From Sheuella sp. (lineage in GTDB: Bacteria > Pseudomonadota > Gammaproteobacteria > Burkholderiales > Burkholderiaceae_B): a DNA stretch of 64,000 nucleotides. Position numbers and translations under genes: made by a program. Within the stretch, counting starts at the first letter, position 1; every line of letters begins with the position of its first letter. The notes under the pieces were generated by a model, which saw nothing but the letters and a program-made list of their open reading frames with translations, was not told the DNA's origin and did not search any database. Shown here piece by piece: positions 1 to 8,319 of this stretch. Where the stretch lies: contig JAUSCY010000093.1 in assembly GCA_030650995.1 (NCBI GenBank), forward strand, positions 22,339 to 86,338, given 5' to 3'.

Positions 1-628
1 GATAACCTGTTGCAATGTGTCTTGCATGCTCACTCAGGGTACGCTGGCTATGAATAACGAGTTTGGGACCTTTGGTGGTGCCTGAGGTTGTAAAGAAAAC
101 GGCCGGCGCGTCAACAGAAGGTGACGTATGCGACGGATGTGACGACGTAGCGGGGGCCGCGTTTTGCAGATCCCATTTGATCATTGGTCGTCCCAGCAGT
201 TCTCCAGGGGTATGCTGGTCTGCATCGATTGCCGCGATCTGTTTGAGGTGCGGCAGACTCAAAGGGTCCGTATCGGCCAGCACTTGCGCAAAGTCGATCT
301 TGCCAAAATTTAACTGCAGGATCAGCAGACTTGCCTGAGAGTTGGACAAAATATATTGCAGTTCATGACTGCGATATTTTGTATTGACAGCAACCAGTGT
401 CGCGCCGACTCGTGAAAGTGCGAACAGCAGAGCAAGCCACTCAACGCGGTTCACGAGCCATACCGCGACACGATCGCCTGGCTGAACACCGTGACGCACA
501 AGCCATTTTTCAGTCAGGCAAACCAGGTGATCAAACTCTTGATACGAGATGGATCGACCATCCTGTATCAGCATACTTTCGTGCGGGGAATGCTTGAGCT
601 GCGGTTCAAGAAGGGCGTGCAGACTCAA
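1..628 (-). CDS. AMP-dependent acyl-CoA synthetase/ligase, N-terminal part (cut by window edge)
   Basis: This is the N-terminal 209 residues of an ANL-superfamily ligase, which activates a carboxylic acid with ATP and joins it to CoA. The family fold is visible from about residue 25. A stretch near residues 60-95 (WLVNRVEWLALLFALSRVGA, then NTKYRSHEL) is typical of fatty-acid and aromatic acyl-CoA ligases. The phosphate-binding loop FTTSGTTKGPK lies at residues 179-189. No ATG is usable near the start; a TTG overlaps the livF stop codon (TTGA, 4 nt) and has GGAG 5 nt before it, so translation is probably coupled to livF. An ATG 18 codons further in is the alternative. As the last gene behind a transporter, it probably activates the imported acid. 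The C-terminal substrate-specificity region lies outside the window, so the substrate is unknown. Confidence 0.85.
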   Translation of the reverse strand, partial: MSLHALLEPQLKHSPHESMLIQDGRSISYQEFDHLVCLTEKWLVRHGVQPGDRVAVWLVNRVEWLALLFALSRVGATLVAVNTKYRSHELQYILSNSQASLLILQLNFGKIDFAQVLADTDPLSLPHLKQIAAIDADQHTPGELLGRPMIKWDLQNAAPATSSHPSHTSPSVDAPAVFFTTSGTTKGPKLVIHSQRTLSEHARHIATGY

Positions 629-1341
629 TACAGCTCCATCAGTGCCGCGTTGTTATTGAACTCCTCAGGATTACCTTCTCGGATCAATTGACCGGATTTC
701 ATGACAATTACACGGTCGGATATTTTCAGAGCTTCGCGCACGTTTTGCTCGACAATCAGGATCGACATTTTGCGCTCTTTCTGAAGCTCCCGGATTGGAC
801 CGACTAAATCCTGGAATAGTTTTGGGGCAAGTCCGATCGACGGCTCATCGAGCAACAGGCACCTTGGCTGACTTAATAAAGCCCGGCCAAGCGACACCAT
901 CTGTTGTTGTCCGCCCGAGAGGGTACCGGCACGCTGATTATAGAATTTTTTAATCATGGGTAGTACACCCATCACCCACTCAAGTCTGGCTGCTTGCTCG
1001 CCCGCCGGGATGCTATTGGCCCAGAAACCAAGTTTCATGATTTCAGCAACGGTTAAACCCGGAAACACGCCACGGCCTTCAGGCACCAAAGCAATACCCG
1101 CAGCATTCATCGCGCGGGCATCTGGTTTGTGAACGACTTGACCCTCCAGAATGACGGCACCGTCCTCTAATTGAATCAAGCCGAACAGCGCTTTGAGCAG
1201 CGTGGATTTGCCCGCGCCATTGTGACCAATCAGACAGAGAACTTCGTTATATCCCAGGCTGACATTGAATTGATCAAGAACAGGGCGACCACCGTAGCCG
1301 ACCCGAAGATTTTTTGCTTCAAGAAAATGAGATGCGCTCAC
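625..1341 (-). CDS. livF: Branched-chain amino acid-type ABC transporter ATPase LivF
   Basis: Cytoplasmic ATPase of a HAAT-family importer (238 aa, the usual LivF length). Walker A GHNGAGKST is at residues 39-47, the signature LSGGQQQ at 141-147, and Walker B LLLDE at 162-166 followed by PSIGLAP, which is characteristic of LivF. It overlaps livG upstream by 4 nt (ATGA) and the acyl-CoA ligase downstream by 4 nt, so the genes are tightly coupled. LivF pairs with LivG to form the two-ATPase motor below LivH and LivM. The family transports amino acids, amides and also aromatic or short carboxylic acids. The adjacent acyl-CoA ligase makes a carboxylic acid a reasonable guess, but this is inference. 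Confidence 0.95.
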   Translation of the reverse strand: MSASHFLEAKNLRVGYGGRPVLDQFNVSLGYNEVLCLIGHNGAGKSTLLKALFGLIQLEDGAVILEGQVVHKPDARAMNAAGIALVPEGRGVFPGLTVAEIMKLGFWANSIPAGEQAARLEWVMGVLPMIKKFYNQRAGTLSGGQQQMVSLGRALLSQPRCLLLDEPSIGLAPKLFQDLVGPIRELQKERKMSILIVEQNVREALKISDRVIVMKSGQLIREGNPEEFNNNAALMELY

Positions 1342-2090
1342 GAGCGGTCTCCAAAGTAGATGGCGGCCAGGTGTGGATCTTTCAGAATATCCTGTGAACT
1401 GCCTTGGGCGAGCAGTTTGCCTTGATCCAGAAATGCAACGCGATCAGAAAGCTTAATGACAATATCCAGATTGTGTTCGATGATGCAGATCGTGATCCCG
1501 CGTGCGGCGTAATCACGTAATAACGTGACAAATCGCTCAAATGAGCGCGGATCGAGCCCCGATGCAGGCTCATCAAGTAACCACAGCTTGGCCTGACTTG
1601 CCATGATGCGCGCAAGGCTCAGGAATTTACGTTCAGCATAGGCCAGGTCAACGGCGCGCTCCAGACGTTTGTCAGCGAGCTGCGTTTCCTCAAGGATCTC
1701 TGTCACGCGTTTTTCTGCCGCTTGACGGCCACCTTGCCAAAGCCAGCTACTGCGCTCCATCACCGTCGTGATGTTTTCTTCGACAGTCATCTGGCTGAAT
1801 AAACGCAGATCCTGAAATGTCCGCGCGATACCCATGCGCGCAATTTTCCAGGGTTCTATGCTTTTGAGTGGTTTGCCCAGCCAGTGCACGGTTCCGCTTG
1901 TGGGGACTAAATGACCAGTGATCAAGTTGAACAGCGTTGTTTTTCCAGCACCGTTTGGTCCGACTAGCGTGGTGATCACGCCAGCAGGCAGATCCATCGT
2001 GACATCCTGAATGGCTTTGAGTCCACCAAAGTTTTTATTCAGATTACGAATCTGCAGCAGGATTTCATGCTGGGTATCTGCGCGCGTCAT
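1338..2090 (-). CDS. livG: Branched-chain amino acid-type ABC transporter ATPase LivG
   Basis: Second ATPase of the same importer (250 aa). Walker A GPNGAGKT is at residues 44-51 and Walker B LWLLDEP near 169-175, followed by ASGLDP. The C-loop reads LAYAERKF (149-156) rather than a canonical LSGGQ; degenerate C-loops are common in LivG proteins, and the LivF partner carries a canonical one. The start ATG overlaps the livM stop by 4 nt. The region after Walker A (TFQDLRLF, near 91-98) matches the long LivG-specific helical insert. The assignment is firm; the substrate is not predictable from this subunit. Confidence 0.94.
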   Translation of the reverse strand: MTRADTQHEILLQIRNLNKNFGGLKAIQDVTMDLPAGVITTLVGPNGAGKTTLFNLITGHLVPTSGTVHWLGKPLKSIEPWKIARMGIARTFQDLRLFSQMTVEENITTVMERSSWLWQGGRQAAEKRVTEILEETQLADKRLERAVDLAYAERKFLSLARIMASQAKLWLLDEPASGLDPRSFERFVTLLRDYAARGITICIIEHNLDIVIKLSDRVAFLDQGKLLAQGSSQDILKDPHLAAIYFGDRS

Positions 2091-2971
2091 GCTGATTTCT
2101 CCCTGCTACGACCGCCTACCAGGCCACCAGGACGGAACATCATGAGTAGCACCATGGCCAGACCATAGATAATTTGTTGGATTGTGCCGAGTTCGCTTGG
2201 GGGCAGGAAAGGCAAATAGGTCAGCGCCGCCGGAAGGGACATGAGTAATGCAGCACCGACAACGGGGCCGAACAGTGTTCCTGTGCCGCCAATAATCACC
2301 ATGGCCATCAGCAGAATTGAAGTTTCAAGCATGAAGCTTTCGACGTTAATAAAGCTCATGTAAAAGGCGTAAAGAGAGCCCGCTACGCCGGCCAGTCCTG
2401 CCGAAACCGCAACGGAAATGGTTTTAACAGCATTGACATGTTTTCCGTAGGATTGGGCGGCTGACTCGCTGTCACGGATGGCCATCAGGCTACGTCCGAA
2501 ACTGCCGCGTACCAGCAGTGCTGTAAGCGCCAGCACTACGAGCAACATGACAAGCGCAAGTAAAAGGAACGCGCCATCGTCATTGAAAACATAACCAAAC
2601 AGTCTGGGGCGAGGAATGCCGATCATGCCGCCTAATCCTCCCGTGACGGATTTCCATTCAGAGAAAATAGTGACGCCAATGACTTGTAATCCCATGGATG
2701 CTGCTACAAAGTACTCGCCTCTGACGCGCAGTGCGGGTAGGGCGAGCGCCATGGACAGGAACGCTGAAATCAATGCAGAGGCTGCCATGCAAATCAGCAG
2801 CGAATCTGTACCGTACAGCGCGATATAAGCTGTTGCGTAGGCGCCAACACCGAAAAATATCGCATGCGCCAGGGAGAAAATTCCCGCATAGCCCATGATG
2901 AAATTAAGTGTCAGTGCCAGCATCGCATTGATGCAAAACAGTACCGCAATATTTTGTAAGTAAGCAAGCAT
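2087..2971 (-). CDS. livM: Branched-chain amino acid-type ABC transporter permease LivM
   Basis: Inner-membrane permease of the importer (294 aa), almost entirely hydrophobic with about eight to ten predicted membrane segments. The N-terminal FIMGYAGIFSLAHAIFFGVG stretch (about residues 24-43) is the LivM hallmark, and the loop GSFGRSLMAIRDSESAAQSYG (about 156-176) is the coupling region that meets the ATPase. It overlaps livG by 4 nt, and livH ends 12 nt upstream. At 294 residues it is a short, LivM-only type, unlike the fused LivH-LivM protein near 58-60 kb in this window. Confidence 0.94.
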   Translation of the reverse strand: MLAYLQNIAVLFCINAMLALTLNFIMGYAGIFSLAHAIFFGVGAYATAYIALYGTDSLLICMAASALISAFLSMALALPALRVRGEYFVAASMGLQVIGVTIFSEWKSVTGGLGGMIGIPRPRLFGYVFNDDGAFLLLALVMLLVVLALTALLVRGSFGRSLMAIRDSESAAQSYGKHVNAVKTISVAVSAGLAGVAGSLYAFYMSFINVESFMLETSILLMAMVIIGGTGTLFGPVVGAALLMSLPAALTYLPFLPPSELGTIQQIIYGLAMVLLMMFRPGGLVGGRSREKSA

Positions 2972-2983
2972 GATCCGTTTCCT

Positions 2984-3856
2984 TTAAGACACAATGGCTC
3001 GACCGTACACACCGCCCGGCCGGAACAGAATGAACAGGAACAGAATCACAAAGGTCACCGCCTCGCTCCACTGTGGATCAATGACGGCAAGACAGAGATT
3101 TTCGGCCATACCCAGCAGCATGCCTGCGACGGCAGCACCGCGCAGGCTGCCTACGCCACCGACGATGGTCGCAGCAATACTGATGAGCATGATGTGATTG
3201 CCCATTGAGGGGTTCAGCCCCGAAGTCGCTGAGGTAAGAATCGCAGCGGGTACAACGAGTACTGAACCAATCAGAAATACATACTGTGAAAGTCTGCGTG
3301 GCGTGAGCCCGTAGACTTCAACCAGATTTGGATTTTCACCCAGGGCACGCAGCGCAATACCAAGATTCGTGCGGGTGAGAAGCCACTGCAAAATAGCAAA
3401 TGAAATGATTGCGCAAAGAATAATGATCCCGGAGATCGGTGCAATAAATAATCCAGGCATCAGCTCAATGCTTTTGCTCAGTGGTGTGGTGACGGTCACC
3501 ATACCTCGACCGAAGAAAATTGAAATCAGGTTTTGAACCACGATTGCCGCACCGAAGGAAGCGACAAAGACGGTGAAAAAGGAACCTTCGTGACGCTGAA
3601 TAACGGCATAAACAAAGCGGTCTAGCAGCACGCCGAATAATCCTGCTGCTGCAGCTGAGGCGATGGCCGCAATTGGCCATCCCCATTGCAGTACAGAATA
3701 AAACTCATAAAAAATAAAACCAGCGATCGTAAACGTCGCCCCATGAGCGGCATGAAAAATACGGGTCATGCCAAAGATCAGCGAGAACCCGGCTGCAATC
3801 AGCGCATAAAGTGCGCCAGTTTGCAGCCCATTGGCTAATAGTTGGGCAAACAGCAT
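2984..3856 (-). CDS. livH: Branched-chain amino acid-type ABC transporter permease LivH
   Basis: Second permease of the importer (290 aa). It begins with the LivH-typical pattern LANGLQTGALYALIAAGFSL followed by IFGMTRIFHAAHGA (residues 7-40). The coupling loop TRTNLGIALRALGENPNLVEVYG is near residues 161-183. It lies between the binding-protein gene (34 nt upstream) and livM (12 nt downstream), giving a complete K-H-M-G-F set. No anomalies in length or frame. Confidence 0.94.
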   Translation of the reverse strand: MLFAQLLANGLQTGALYALIAAGFSLIFGMTRIFHAAHGATFTIAGFIFYEFYSVLQWGWPIAAIASAAAAGLFGVLLDRFVYAVIQRHEGSFFTVFVASFGAAIVVQNLISIFFGRGMVTVTTPLSKSIELMPGLFIAPISGIIILCAIISFAILQWLLTRTNLGIALRALGENPNLVEVYGLTPRRLSQYVFLIGSVLVVPAAILTSATSGLNPSMGNHIMLISIAATIVGGVGSLRGAAVAGMLLGMAENLCLAVIDPQWSEAVTFVILFLFILFRPGGVYGRAIVS

Positions 3857-3890
3857 GGGACGATTTCCTTTCTAAATCAACAGATACAAA

Positions 3891-5009
3891 TTATTTTGCT
3901 GCAGCAATTGTTTTGCTGGAGCCGTCACCAACCATTTCATTGATCTGGATGGGTGATTTAACCGTTCCGTTTTCTTCGAAAGAAACAGTGCCGCCTACGA
4001 ACTCGAACGTCTTGGTTGCTTTACGCTGCGCAAGCAAGTTCTCACCGGTGACTGGTTTACCTGCTTTTTCAAGCGCTGCGGCCAGATCAGCAAATGTCAT
4101 CACCGCGTTGTAGTAGTTCAGTACATACATGCTCGGATCTTTTTTGTACTTGGCGTTATAGTCTTCGCGAACACGCTTGGTCATGGCATCGCCCTTATTC
4201 CAGTCGACTTGCTGACTGGTATAAATCAGGCCTTTGGCTTCGGGCAGATTCAACATGGAAGGCAGAACCACACCAGAGTAGCTGGCGATTGGCTGACTGA
4301 TACCGTTGTCACGTAATTGCTTGACCAGCTGAACTTGCTGATTGCCGTAGGTGGCGATATAGACAGCGTCAGGTTTGATATCGCGCACACGAGCAGCAAC
4401 ACCAGAGAACTGTTGAGCAGTGGTCGGGATGGAGAATGAACCCACCAGCTCGCCACCCGCTTTTTTAAGTTCTGATTCGAGTTCTTTCAGGATGGATTGA
4501 CCGAACGGATCATCCACGTATACCAGAGCGACTTTTTTGTAACCCTTTTCTTTGACCAGGTACGGGGCAATGATACGTACTTCAAAGTCAACGAGTGGAA
4601 TGGTGTTCCAGAAATATTCACCCAGTGTTGCAAGGTCAGGACCTACGCCACCACCGTTGACGATCACAGTCTTGGTGCGCTGACCAATGGGGGCTACCGC
4701 TTTGGACACCCCGGTGAACGCTGAAAGGATAAAGGGAGTTTTGCTGACGTTTACGAGTTTATTCGCGGCAATCACGCCCTGCGCAGGAAGAGCCTGACTG
4801 TCTTCGTACACCATCGTGAGCTTGCCGGATAATTTCTTGTCCGCATTGATGTGTTGTACGGCCAGGTCAGCGCCAGAGCTGAAAACCTGACCATATTCGG
4901 CGTTTGCGCCGCTCAGTGGAAAGGCTGCACCAACTGAAAGGTCTGCAGCGGTTGCGGGTAACGCCCACGCTGCGCTGACCAGTGCGATACCGGTAAGGAT
5001 TTTTTTCAT
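3891..5009 (-). CDS. HAAT ABC transporter periplasmic substrate-binding protein
   Basis: Periplasmic binding protein of the Peripla_BP_6 (LivJ/LivK-like) family, 372 aa. A signal peptide is visible at residues 1-21 (MKKILTGIALVSAAWALPATA, cleavage after ATA). The mature protein opens with the family pattern SVGAAFPLSGANAEYGQVFS. It is the first gene of the livHMGF-ligase operon and has a good ribosome site (GGAG, 8 nt before ATG). The 154-nt gap upstream holds a candidate operator. The ligand cannot be read from sequence; an amino acid, amide or aromatic/aliphatic acid are all possible, with acids favoured by the acyl-CoA ligase at the operon end. Confidence 0.92.
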   Translation of the reverse strand: MKKILTGIALVSAAWALPATAADLSVGAAFPLSGANAEYGQVFSSGADLAVQHINADKKLSGKLTMVYEDSQALPAQGVIAANKLVNVSKTPFILSAFTGVSKAVAPIGQRTKTVIVNGGGVGPDLATLGEYFWNTIPLVDFEVRIIAPYLVKEKGYKKVALVYVDDPFGQSILKELESELKKAGGELVGSFSIPTTAQQFSGVAARVRDIKPDAVYIATYGNQQVQLVKQLRDNGISQPIASYSGVVLPSMLNLPEAKGLIYTSQQVDWNKGDAMTKRVREDYNAKYKKDPSMYVLNYYNAVMTFADLAAALEKAGKPVTGENLLAQRKATKTFEFVGGTVSFEENGTVKSPIQINEMVGDGSSKTIAAAK

Positions 5010-5087
5010 GCTGTAGTCTCCGATGTGTTTGAGTTGCCGCTATTAGGCTGCGACTTTATTTAATTTTAAAATAGGTGGTTTTGATGC

Positions 5088-5113
5088 ATGTCATTCACGT
5101 AGCAATATGACAT
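5088..5113. promoter_or_regulatory. Inverted repeat, candidate operator upstream of the liv operon
   Basis: ATGTCAT at 5088-5094 and ATGACAT at 5107-5113 form a perfect 7-bp inverted repeat with a 12-nt spacer, about 80 nt before the binding-protein start. Spacing of about 19 nt between arm centres fits a dimeric regulator bound on one DNA face, but no regulator gene lies nearby. A firm sigma-70 promoter was not identified in this gap. Confidence 0.35.
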
Positions 5114-5163
5114 ACAAATCTCTTGCTGAAAACAATACTAACCCTACCTTTACTAAATAGAGC

Positions 5164-6363
5164 TCAGGTTTTTGACTCCCGTAGTTCGTTCAGAATTTCT
5201 TCCGTGTGCTGGCCTAAGGTCGGTGCGGCGCGACGATATTGAACGGGCGTAGCGGAAAAACGCATCGGACTGGCTGTCGTCGGCGCAGTCCCACCTGTAG
5301 GGTGTGGCATGTTTTTCCAGATTTCGCGTTCAATCACTTGCGGATGAGCAAACACTTGATCGATCGACTGGATCGGACCGCACGGCACACCAGCTTGTTC
5401 GAGTCTTGCAATCCACGTATCACGTTCGTCAGTCAACATGATTTTTTCAAGCATCGGAATGAGTTCGTCACGATGAATGATGCGCTGACGGTTTGTGATG
5501 AATTTAGGATCTTGCCCGAGTGCTGGCATACCAATCGCTTCGCAATAGGAGCGAAACTGTGAGTCATTGCCAACTGCGACAATCATGAACCCATCAGATG
5601 TTTTGAAGACTTGGTAAGGCACAACATTCTGATGCGCGTTGCCTGCGCGCTCAGGCGCCTTGCCAGATGTCATGAAATTCAGATTCTGGTTCGCTAACAT
5701 AGCGATATGGCAATCGAGCAATGCGATATCGAGGTGCTGTCCGAGACCACTGCGTTGTCGTTCTTGCAGCGCTGCAGTAATCGCAAGCGCAGCATACATG
5801 CCAGTGATGATGTCCGTGACAGCGACCCCCGCTTTTTGAGGACCCGCGCCAGGCAGGCCATCGCGTTCGCCTGTGATGCTCATGAGCCCACCCATGCCCT
5901 GGATCATGAAGTCATACCCTGGACGCTCAGCAAAAGGTCCGGTCTGTCCAAAACCTGTGATCGAACAGTAAATCAGTTGCGGAAATTCGTCTTTCATACT
6001 GTCGTAGTCCAAACCGTACTGGCTCAGACCACCGACCTTGAAATTTTCGACTAGAACATCGCAATGACTCGCCAGTTCTTTGACGAGTCTGATACCTTCT
6101 GGGCTCGCGATATCGATTTCAATGGACCGCTTGTTACGATTGGTGCTCAGATAATAGGCAGCCTCAGTCGTATCATTTCCGTCCTGATCTTTTAAAAACG
6201 GTGGACCCCATGCACGTGTGTCATCCCCTAGATTGGGGCGCTCGACTTTAATAACGTCTGCGCCCAGGTCGGCCAGGTTCTGGGTGCACCAGGGGCCAGC
6301 CAGTACGCGTGAAAGATCAAGAATACGAATGCCGGTCAGTGGTGCCTGTCTTGCTTGTGTCAT
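5164..6363 (-). CDS. CaiB/BaiF family (class III) CoA-transferase
   Basis: Class III CoA-transferase (399 aa), which moves CoA between carboxylic acids through a covalent aspartyl intermediate. The N-terminus PLTGIRILDLSRVLAGPW and the GADVIKVERP motif (about 29-38) are family hallmarks. The presumed catalytic Asp lies in VTDIITG, followed by GLGQHLDIALLD. The segment FGQTGPFAERPGYDFMIQGM resembles CoA-transferases more than alpha-methylacyl-CoA racemases. The reading frame is open for 35 more codons upstream, but the ATG at 6363 is chosen because it overlaps the preceding hydratase stop by 4 nt (ATGA) and matches family N-termini. It is last in an SDR-hydratase-transferase operon, so it may load CoA onto the substrate that those enzymes process. 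Confidence 0.9.
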   Translation of the reverse strand: MTQARQAPLTGIRILDLSRVLAGPWCTQNLADLGADVIKVERPNLGDDTRAWGPPFLKDQDGNDTTEAAYYLSTNRNKRSIEIDIASPEGIRLVKELASHCDVLVENFKVGGLSQYGLDYDSMKDEFPQLIYCSITGFGQTGPFAERPGYDFMIQGMGGLMSITGERDGLPGAGPQKAGVAVTDIITGMYAALAITAALQERQRSGLGQHLDIALLDCHIAMLANQNLNFMTSGKAPERAGNAHQNVVPYQVFKTSDGFMIVAVGNDSQFRSYCEAIGMPALGQDPKFITNRQRIIHRDELIPMLEKIMLTDERDTWIARLEQAGVPCGPIQSIDQVFAHPQVIEREIWKNMPHPTGGTAPTTASPMRFSATPVQYRRAAPTLGQHTEEILNELRESKT

Positions 6364-7217
6364 GCTTTTTTGATTCCTGCGAAGCCATTGCTCAGGACGA
6401 CCACATCGCGTTCCGCCACTTTGGCTCGGAATCGCACCGCTTGATCGCCATCTTTCCATATTTCGCAAACAACGGTTTCACCTGGATAGACCGGCGATGA
6501 GAAGCGCGTGTTCATCGATACCAGGCGTGTGGGGTCATTATTACAAGCTGCCTGCACAATCGCACGCGCCGCAACACCATAGGTACACAAGCCATGCAAA
6601 ATTGGTCGCGGGTAACCTGCTTTTTCTGCGACAGCGGGATCGGCATGCAGCGGATTATTGTCCGCGCATAACCGATAAATCAGTGCGGCTTGTGGCAACG
6701 TTGGGATGGCGCACGTCATATCAGGCGCACGGTCTGGCGTGGCCTCGAGCGCTACCGGACTCTCATCACTTTGTGACAAGCCACCATCGCCACGACAAAA
6801 AGTTGTTTGCGCGATCGTGATCAGCAAGTTACCTGCTGCATCATGCAAGGTGCGTTCAGTAATCACGAGCGCGCCCTTGTCAGCGCCTTTGTCAATCACA
6901 TGCGAAATGCGCGAGCGTCCGATGACTCTGCCTGAGGGAGGCAGAGGGTGGTGGATCGTCATGCGTTGCTCGCCATGTACGAGCTTGACCCAGTTAATCC
7001 CTGCCTTCGGATCTTTCATCCAGAAACCGGGGTAGCCAAGCACGACCGCCATGGTGGGAAACGTCTGCAAGCCTTGCTCGTAGACATATTTCAAGTGGTC
7101 GGGGTTGGTTGGTTCCTGACCAAAGCCAATCCCCAACGCATAGAGGATGCTGTCGTTTTCGGTATAGGTCTGGTCGACCTCAGGGAAGGACCAGTTTTTG
7201 ATCAGGTTGTAATCCAT
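6360..7217 (-). CDS. MaoC-like (R)-specific enoyl-CoA hydratase (hydratase 2 type)
   Basis: Double hot-dog fold hydratase (285 aa), similar to the hydratase-2 part of peroxisomal multifunctional enzyme 2. The N-terminal half (YTENDSILYALGIG at about 18-31, then KYVYEQGLQTFPTM) is the MaoC N-terminal domain. The catalytic hydratase-2 motif YRLCADNNPLHADP is at 181-194 with Asp186 and His191 in place, followed by PRPILHGLCTYG. It would hydrate trans-2-enoyl-CoA to (3R)-hydroxyacyl-CoA. It sits 2 nt after the SDR gene and overlaps the CaiB gene by 4 nt. The SDR partner corresponds to the dehydrogenase half of MFE-2, so the two probably act in sequence. Confidence 0.9.
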   Translation of the reverse strand: MDYNLIKNWSFPEVDQTYTENDSILYALGIGFGQEPTNPDHLKYVYEQGLQTFPTMAVVLGYPGFWMKDPKAGINWVKLVHGEQRMTIHHPLPPSGRVIGRSRISHVIDKGADKGALVITERTLHDAAGNLLITIAQTTFCRGDGGLSQSDESPVALEATPDRAPDMTCAIPTLPQAALIYRLCADNNPLHADPAVAEKAGYPRPILHGLCTYGVAARAIVQAACNNDPTRLVSMNTRFSSPVYPGETVVCEIWKDGDQAVRFRAKVAERDVVVLSNGFAGIKKA

Positions 7218-7219
7218 AG

Positions 7220-8134
7220 TTAGATTGGATCCCAGTCAATCGCGTCGGGTGAGCGCTCAAGTGCCATGAAATGATGCTTCATTGCAGGAGCGGCGATTTC
7301 AGCGATCGATTCTGGTGTCCAGCCTTCGCTGTTATGAACAGAACGAATCGGGCGTGGCTGGCTAAACAGCATAATTTCGTTAGCGCGTACACCGAAAATC
7401 TGCGCATTGACGTCTTTTGCTTTGTCGCTAGCCAGGAAAACGACCATTGGAGCAATTTTGTTGGATTCCATTTTTTGCAGCTTTGCCACGCGTGCTTTCT
7501 CTTCGTCCGTATTGGCGGGAATCGAACTGGTCATCCGGCTCCAGGCAAATGGTGCGATACAGTTTGAGCGAACGTTGTAGCGATTCATGTCAAGCGCGAT
7601 CGATTTAGAAAGCGCGGCAATTCCAAGCTTTGCTGCCGAGTAATTCGCCTGGCCAAAATTTCCAATCAGACCAGAGGTCGAGGTCATGTGAACAAATGCT
7701 CCAGACTCCTGCTCGCGAAAATAGTTTGCTGCAGCGCGGCTGACGAAAAACGTACCGTTCAGGTGCACATCAATAACCTGACGCCACTCTTCTTCACTCA
7801 TTTTATGAAAGACACGGTCGCGCAGGTTGCCGGCGTTATTGACCACAATATCAATCTTGCCGAATGTTTTGACCGCAGTTTCGATGATGCTGTTGGCACT
7901 GGCGTAGGTCGAGACGCTATCTGTGCAAGGCACCGCCTGGCCACCTGCTTTGATGATCTCGTCGGTGACTTGCTGGGCGGGACCCGCGCCACTGCCTTCA
8001 CCTGCCAGACTTGCACCGATATCATTGACCACGACCTTGGCACCCGCGGCTGCCATAGCTAGCGCGATACCCCGACCGATTCCGCCGCCAGAACCTGTGA
8101 CAACAGCAACTTTACCTTCCAGCATTCCACTCAT
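7220..8134 (-). CDS. SDR family (3R)-hydroxyacyl-CoA dehydrogenase, MFE-2 type
   Basis: Short-chain dehydrogenase (304 aa) with the cofactor motif TGSGGGIG at 13-20, NNAG at 99-102, catalytic Ser in TSTSG near 151-155, and YSAAK (Tyr165, Lys169). The insertion after VVVNDIG (residues 35-40) and the long tail ending near IDWDP match the dehydrogenase domain of MFE-2 and its bacterial relatives, about 300 residues, rather than FabG at about 245. It is the first gene of the operon; GGAG precedes the ATG by 8 nt. An internal ATG three codons in is possible. It is predicted to oxidise (3R)-hydroxyacyl-CoA made by the adjacent hydratase. Substrate chain (fatty, branched or steroid side chain) is unknown. 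Confidence 0.88.
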   Translation of the reverse strand: MSGMLEGKVAVVTGSGGGIGRGIALAMAAAGAKVVVNDIGASLAGEGSGAGPAQQVTDEIIKAGGQAVPCTDSVSTYASANSIIETAVKTFGKIDIVVNNAGNLRDRVFHKMSEEEWRQVIDVHLNGTFFVSRAAANYFREQESGAFVHMTSTSGLIGNFGQANYSAAKLGIAALSKSIALDMNRYNVRSNCIAPFAWSRMTSSIPANTDEEKARVAKLQKMESNKIAPMVVFLASDKAKDVNAQIFGVRANEIMLFSQPRPIRSVHNSEGWTPESIAEIAAPAMKHHFMALERSPDAIDWDPI

Positions 8135-8319
8135 GAAACAATCTCCAGTGATTCGATTTATATCCGCACATAGTAGAGTTAATCTCTCAATTGCGGTATT
8201 CAGATTTGAGGAGGTCAGCCTTTGGCTTGTTGAAACAACGCGGCGGCTGCATGCTGTAACCTCATGATTCAGAAATGTAGTCTAGGGATTACCCTGATTT
8301 TTTTACGGGAGCACGCAAT

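Noticed and set aside
63..691. Plus-strand open frames at the left edge
   Set aside because: They are complements of the acyl-CoA ligase, which translates cleanly on the minus strand with family motifs.
5164..6363. Alpha-methylacyl-CoA racemase instead of CoA-transferase
   Set aside because: The AERPGYDFMIQGMGG and GLGQHLDIALLD blocks and the VTDIITG Asp fit CoA-transferases better, although both belong to one superfamily.
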